48,163 nucleotides of DNA from an uncultured Bacteroidota bacterium. Lineage in GTDB: Bacteria > Bacteroidota > Bacteroidia > Flavobacteriales > Flavobacteriaceae. The notes beneath the pieces were generated by a model. That model was not told the DNA's origin, searched no databases, and saw nothing but the letters and a program-made list of their open reading frames with translations. The position numbers and the translations under genes were made by a program. Position 1 is the stretch's first letter. The number at the start of each line of letters is the position of its first letter. Positions 44,116-48,163 of this stretch are shown here, piece by piece. The stretch spans positions 1 to 48,163 of the forward strand of contig CABXRG010000006.1 of assembly GCA_902514615.1 (NCBI GenBank), read 5' to 3'.

Positions 44116-47091
44116 ATGAAAAATATTTTAAATAAGTATTATCTAGCCTTTATGGCTGTGATTTTATTTGGTAGTGTTTATTCTCAAACTCAAATATCTG
44201 GTTCAGTTATGGATGCAGATAGTATGGAATCAATTCCAGGAGTAAACGTTATCATTGATGGCACAAACATTGGAACAGTTACAGATTTCGATGGAAATTT
44301 TGTCATTAATACAAGTCAAGATGCACCCTTAACTCTAGTTGTAAGCTATATGGGATATAGTGGAGAAAGAGTTAGTGTAACATCTACAAATCAAAATATA
44401 AATGTAATGCTTAGCGCAGGACAAAACCTAGAAGAGGTTATTATTTCTGCATCAAGAAGTGCTCAAAAAGTTACTGATGCTCCTGCATCCGTTAGTGTAA
44501 TTTCTTCTAGGCAGATTGAAAATTCAGCTCAAGTTGCTGAGCCTTCAAGAATTCTTGTATCTGTGCCCGGTGTTCAAATACAACAACAAACTGCAAACTC
44601 TCTTAATGTTGAAATGAGAGCTGGATCCGGAGTTTTCGGAACATCTACTTATATAATGAGAGATAATAGAGGATTAATAACTCCTGCTGCAGGGACTTTC
44701 TTTAGTTTCCAGCAAGGTCTTTCTAACTTAGATTTAGCCTCTGTTGAAATAGTTAGAGGTGCTGCAGGTGTATTGTATGGGCCTGGTGTAACTTCTGGTG
44801 TAGTTCACTTTAGATCAAAAAGTCCTATTGACTACACTGGTAATTCTGCTTCATTTTGGGGTGGAGAACTGAATACTTTTGGTTCTGAATTTAGAATTGC
44901 AAGAGCAAATGATGATAAGACTTTTGGGTGGAAAATTAATGCTAGAGTAAACTCTGGTGATGATTTTACTTATGATGATGAAGCTTCATTAGCTGCTGAC
45001 GTCGGTGGAATAAAAAGTATAATTAGACAACCTGTTATTACAAACATGGCAGTTGACCCTCTTTTATCTCAAAATGGAGATGTATTGTATGACTTTACAG
45101 GAGGAAATGCTATTTTAGATACCTATAGCAATGTTGCTTTTGACACAAATTTAGAGTGGAGACCAAGTGATGATACGAATTATCAAGTTAGTGCAGGTAT
45201 GACTAATGGAGGTGGTCTATTCTTTCAAGACTTAGGTATTGGATATGCTGATGGTAGTACATATTGGGGTCAAGTTCAGGCTACAATGGGTAACTGGTAT
45301 GCTCAAGCTTTTATAGACCATAATGATGGTGGTGGAACAGATAATCCAACATTCTTGTATGGTACAGGTTTACGTCAGGTAGCCAAAAGAACAACAATGG
45401 AAGCTCAAATTCAATACAACTTTGATATGCCTTGGCTGTTTGATTCAGAATGGACTGTAGGATATGATTATAGGAATACTGATTCTGACTCTGAATATAC
45501 TCTATGGGGAAGAAATGAAGATACTGATGACTATATAACTAACGGTATTTATGGTCAAGGAACTTTAACAATGTCTGAAAAAGTAGACCTTGTAGTTGCT
45601 GGTAGATATGATCAAGCTAGTTTTATTAGCACAGGAGAATTTGCTCCTAGAGCAGCTCTTGTATATAAGCCTTCCGAGAAAACAACTTGGAGACTTTCGT
45701 ATAACAAAGCTTTATCTGGACCTAGTGCGCTTCAAATGTATATTGACTTCCCAGTAAATGTACCGGCACCTGGAGTTTTAGATGCATGGTTAAGTGGGCA
45801 AAGTACTGCACAGCGTTTTGCTGATCCAGCAAATCAAGTAATTGATTTAGCAGGACTTCCTTTTGATATTCCTGTTTCGGCTGCAAGTAATGGATTGCCC
45901 TTAGCAATTCCTTATGGTGCTGTTGCTGGTGCTTCTCTTGCAGGTTTATATGCACAGGTTCCTGCGCTTCAACCATTATTAACACCATTTTTTGCAAGCT
46001 ATATGGGACCATCTGGTGGATCAGGAGTTTTATCTCCTTATGATTTATTCGAACCTACTCAGACTACTGGTAACAGAAATACAAGAACTGGAAGATTCAG
46101 CTCTGTAGAAAACTTTGAATTAGGATTTAGTAGTGTTATTGGTAAAAAGTTAAAAATTAGTGCTGATATATATTCTTATGTTAACACAGGTTTTACAAAC
46201 TTTAGTGCAATTGGAGATACATATGCATTAGTTGGATCAAATATTCCAGGAGATTTAGGAGCAGCTGTTGCTGCTGATGCTGCTGGTTATGTGAATCAAG
46301 CTTTAACTCCAGCTGTAACTGCTGGTGTAACAGCTGCCGTGCAAGCAGGATATACAGCAAACGGAATTCCAGAATTTTTATGGGCAACTGGAGCACCTGC
46401 TGGGGCACTTTTCCCTGGTTCACCAGCTATAGCACCTGTATCCGCAGCAGTTGCTGCTGCTCTTCCAGATGCATTGGCTGCGCAAGCAGGACCAATTTTA
46501 GGTGGAATTAACGGTGCATTTCAAGCAGGTGGTCAAGGTTTCGTTGGTCAATTAGGTCCATTATTTGGTGCTATAGGTGCTGTTGAATCTGATAGAGTTC
46601 CTCAAGGAGATGGAATTACTCACATTACAACAGGATATATTACTCAAGGAGATGCTAAAAGATCTCACTTTGGTGGAGATTTAAGCATGGATTACTTTGC
46701 TAACTCTGACTTAAGACTATGGGCAAATGCTTCATGGTTAAGTCAAAACGAGTGGATTCCTGGAGAAGATAATGATGATGATTTACTTAATACATCATAT
46801 CTAAATGCTCCTATGTGGAAATATAGAATGGGTGTTGATTATACTCCTCTAAGTGGTTTTAATTTCTCAGTTTCATTCCAACATGATGATAAATTTAGAT
46901 CAGTTCAAGGTTTCTGGAATGGTATGGTAGAAACTAAAAACTTAATTGATATGAGTATAGGATATAGATTTAGTCCAAACACAAGATTTGACATTTCTGC
47001 TACAAACCTTACTGATAACCCTTATAAGACATATCCTAATTTACCAACTATTAGAAGAAGAGTCTTAGGAAAACTTACTCTTAACTTCTAA
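44116..47091 (+). CDS. TonB-dependent outer-membrane receptor with CarboxypepD_reg-like N-domain
   Basis: 991 residues. Signal peptide ending SVYSQ (about 24). A CarboxypepD_reg-like domain (about 26-110; 'GVNVIIDGTNIGTVTDFDGN') is followed by the plug ('APASVSVISSRQIENSAQV', 'SVEIVRGAAGVLYGPGVTSG'). The barrel ends in 'RRRVLGKLTLNF', the usual terminal aromatic strand. Two barrel parts (about 542-651 and 711-825) are rich in Ala, Gly, Pro and Leu and unlike the rest, probably extracellular loops. No SusD-like partner is adjacent, so the substrate is unknown; nearness to fatty-acid genes is only suggestive. Confidence 0.92.
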   Translation: MKNILNKYYLAFMAVILFGSVYSQTQISGSVMDADSMESIPGVNVIIDGTNIGTVTDFDGNFVINTSQDAPLTLVVSYMGYSGERVSVTSTNQNINVMLSAGQNLEEVIISASRSAQKVTDAPASVSVISSRQIENSAQVAEPSRILVSVPGVQIQQQTANSLNVEMRAGSGVFGTSTYIMRDNRGLITPAAGTFFSFQQGLSNLDLASVEIVRGAAGVLYGPGVTSGVVHFRSKSPIDYTGNSASFWGGELNTFGSEFRIARANDDKTFGWKINARVNSGDDFTYDDEASLAADVGGIKSIIRQPVITNMAVDPLLSQNGDVLYDFTGGNAILDTYSNVAFDTNLEWRPSDDTNYQVSAGMTNGGGLFFQDLGIGYADGSTYWGQVQATMGNWYAQAFIDHNDGGGTDNPTFLYGTGLRQVAKRTTMEAQIQYNFDMPWLFDSEWTVGYDYRNTDSDSEYTLWGRNEDTDDYITNGIYGQGTLTMSEKVDLVVAGRYDQASFISTGEFAPRAALVYKPSEKTTWRLSYNKALSGPSALQMYIDFPVNVPAPGVLDAWLSGQSTAQRFADPANQVIDLAGLPFDIPVSAASNGLPLAIPYGAVAGASLAGLYAQVPALQPLLTPFFASYMGPSGGSGVLSPYDLFEPTQTTGNRNTRTGRFSSVENFELGFSSVIGKKLKISADIYSYVNTGFTNFSAIGDTYALVGSNIPGDLGAAVAADAAGYVNQALTPAVTAGVTAAVQAGYTANGIPEFLWATGAPAGALFPGSPAIAPVSAAVAAALPDALAAQAGPILGGINGAFQAGGQGFVGQLGPLFGAIGAVESDRVPQGDGITHITTGYITQGDAKRSHFGGDLSMDYFANSDLRLWANASWLSQNEWIPGEDNDDDLLNTSYLNAPMWKYRMGVDYTPLSGFNFSVSFQHDDKFRSVQGFWNGMVETKNLIDMSIGYRFSPNTRFDISATNLTDNPYKTYPNLPTIRRRVLGKLTLNF

Positions 47092-47110
47092 TTAATCATA
47101 ATATTATCAT

Positions 47111-47142
47111 AAAAAGAGCAACTTTGGTTGCTCTTTTTTTTT
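47111..47142 (+). terminator. Rho-independent terminator after the TonB receptor
   Basis: A 12-bp stem AAAAAGAGCAAC / GTTGCTCTTTTT (47111-47122 with 47127-47138), TTTG loop, then T residues. Confidence 0.9.
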
Positions 47143-47169
47143 GCATAAACTTTTATGTAACTATATTTG
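47140..47169 (+). promoter_or_regulatory. Promoter with -33 and -7 elements before HMG-CoA synthase-like gene
   Basis: TTTG (47140-47143) and TATATTTG (47162-47169), separated by 18 nt, match the TTTG/TAnnTTTG Bacteroidota layout. The -7 box lies 16 nt before the ATG. The upstream element overlaps the end of the preceding terminator. Confidence 0.6.
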
Positions 47170-47185
47170 AACCTCAGCAATTATA

Positions 47186-47556
47186 ATGAAAAAAGTAGGT
47201 ATAGATTCGTTGTCATATTACGTTCCTTCTCTGTATGTAGATATTGAGGAGCTTGCAATAAAGCGCGATATTTCAGCTGAAAAATTAATTAAAGGATTGG
47301 GGTTAAAAAAAATGGCAACCCCTGACTATGATGAGGACTCTGCTTCAATAGCAGCAAACTCTTTATACCGATTAATTAAAGAAAATAACATTGACCCTAG
47401 AGAGGTCGGCAGAGTTTATCTAGGAACTGAAAGTGGGGTTGATGCTTCTAAGCCTACATCATCTTACGTGGTTGAAATTCTTGAAGAAGTTTTTGCTAAG
47501 CAGTATGGTGAAAGATGTTTTAAAAATTGTGATATTGTTGATCTTACTTTTGCTTC
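47186..47556 (+). CDS. Hydroxymethylglutaryl-CoA synthase, N-terminal fragment ending at a junction
   Basis: The frame encodes a typical flavobacterial HMG-CoA synthase start: 'GIDSLSYYVPSLYVDIEELA', 'LIKGLGLKKMATPDYDEDSA' and GTESGVDASKP with catalytic E82. It then runs to NCDIVDLTFA (residue 123). In the family the next residue is the nucleophilic Cys; here the frame turns into antisense etfB sequence and stops at 47635. The gene is thus cut before its catalytic cysteine, about 30% through. It is either a chimeric join or a natural breakpoint. Intact, it would make HMG-CoA for the mevalonate pathway or an HMG-type step. Confidence 0.85.
47545..47556. other. Inverted chimeric junction with 12-nt shared stretch
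   Basis: TACTTTTGCTTC can be read both as the end of the synthase fragment (T-F-A) and, on the other strand, as the E-A-K-V near the end of EtfB. Homology to the synthase ends here and homology to EtfB begins here. Confidence 0.75.
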
Positions 47557-48163
47557 GTTTTCTAAAAGGTCTATAAGTCTATCCAAGTCATCAGGCTTTA
47601 TAAGCTTTACTTCGCTTTTAGCTTCAGGCTTATGAAACTTTTTATCACGGGTTTTTGCATCAATATTTTGGGCCTGAATTACTTCAAGAGGTTTTTGTCT
47701 TGCCATCATTATGCCTCTCATGTTAGGTATAATTAGATCACTTTCTCCTACTAATCCTTTTTGGGATCCAATCACTAATGGAATTTCACATTCACTTATC
47801 TCAGTTCCTCCTGATATTTCCCTTGCACATGTAGCCCTTGAATCTTTTATTTCAAGACTAACACAATTAGTAACAAAATTGTAATCTAGAAAACCGGCAA
47901 GCAGACCAGCAACTACACCTCCGTTATAATCAATAGATTCTCTACCACAAATTATTAGATCGTAATTAGTAGTAAGACAATGAGATTCAATTTCTTTAGC
48001 AACAGAATATGCGTCTTTAGCTTCACAATCAATTCTAATTGCTTTATCTGCTCCAATAGCCAAGCATTTTCTTAAAATTGTTTCTGAAGATTGACTACCA
48101 ACAGTAAGGACTGTCACGTTTGCGTCATTAGATTCTTTCATCCACACGGCCTTAGTTAGGCCA
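47545..48163 (-). CDS. etfB: Electron transfer flavoprotein beta subunit, partial
   Basis: The frame is open from the right window edge; in-frame residues LTKAVWMKE precede the first internal start codons, matching an EtfB internal region, so roughly the first 45-50 residues lie outside. Visible blocks are 'VTVLTVGSQSSETILRKCLA', 'DAYSVAKEIESH', 'DLIICGRESIDYNGGVV' (ADP/FAD region), 'PLVIGSQKGL' and the final 'DDLDRLIDLLENEAKV'. A normal EtfB would end within a residue or two, but here the frame runs on into antisense synthase sequence to 47464. EtfB passes electrons from acyl-CoA dehydrogenases to the respiratory chain; the expected partner etfA is missing. Confidence 0.88.

Noticed and set aside
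45722-46423. Two antisense frames rich in Gln, His and Leu inside the TonB receptor gene
   Set aside because: They are the antisense of GCT/GGT-rich codons in the Ala/Gly-rich insertions and have repetitive, non-protein-like composition.
47464-47544. C-terminal tail of the etfB frame after the junction
   Set aside because: It is antisense synthase sequence; genuine EtfB ends at or just after ENEAKV.
47557-47635. C-terminal tail of the HMG-CoA synthase frame after the junction
   Set aside because: It is antisense etfB sequence and does not resemble the synthase, so it is not a real protein end.
48148-48162. Small inverted repeat GGCCT...AGGCC at the right edge
   Set aside because: It lies within the etfB coding sequence (LTKAV region), is only 5 bp long, and shows no partner structure.

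Overview
The window reads as a low-GC (roughly one third G+C by eye) flavobacterial chromosome fragment, most like an uncultured marine member of the Bacteroidota. The signs are: TAnnTTTG promoter boxes (the Bacteroidota sigma-A -7 element) a short distance before several starts; no Shine-Dalgarno purine box before most genes; an isolated atpD-atpC pair; the flavobacterial order HU / mutY / ssb / gldE-like with rng; a CarboxypepD_reg-type TonB receptor; two DUF5916 proteins; and many short lipoproteins with N-terminal signals. Species assignment is inference. I see no rRNA, tRNA, CRISPR array or insertion sequence, and no gene-free gap longer than 300 bases.

Layout. 1-3347: an edge-truncated secreted amidohydrolase behind a Rieske oxygenase (minus strand), and divergently a probable redox set: Tat-type Rieske lipoprotein, His-rich b561-like membrane protein, and YceI protein. 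3344-7119: a secreted esterase, three separate NTF2/SnoaL-like lipoproteins, a lipoprotein-type RidA, and a small basic protein. 7251-21618: two DUF5916 paralogues bracket a small membrane protein, a PLP enzyme, a Kazal-type lipoprotein, the complete histidine-degradation operon hutH-hutU-hutI-hutG (all junctions overlap by 4 nt), and a PadR / secreted protein / double-PspC operon. 21637-29149: a lipoprotein, SET protein, secreted nuclease, TesB thioesterase, lipocalin-like secreted protein, an M16 protease pair (one active, one apparently inactive) and an EamA permease. 29158-36414: housekeeping genes (gldE-like, ssb, mutY, HU, a 29-residue basic protein missed by ordinary ORF cut-offs, rng, recX, atpC, atpD).

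36546-43923 is an acyl-CoA catabolic locus: a long acyl-CoA dehydrogenase, then a four-gene minus-strand operon (SDR, MaoC hydratase, ACAD10/11-like dehydrogenase, aminoglycoside-phosphotransferase-like kinase) and a divergent acyl-CoA ligase. The separate kinase plus ACAD10/11-like pair mirrors the parts of the 4-hydroxyacyl-CoA pathway (bacterial LvaA/LvaC, human ACAD10/11), which suggests use of 4-hydroxy or related acids. A perfect inverted repeat sits in the divergent promoter region.

44116-47091 is a TonB receptor with unusual Ala/Gly/Pro-rich insertions. The right end (47186-48163) holds the front of an HMG-CoA synthase gene joined tail-to-tail to an etfB gene inside a 12-nt stretch that fits both reading frames. 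The synthase stops just before its catalytic cysteine and etfB loses its own stop. This looks like an inverted chimera (amplification or assembly artefact) or a real inversion breakpoint, so sequence to the right of about 47550 should not be assumed to be the natural neighbour of the rest.
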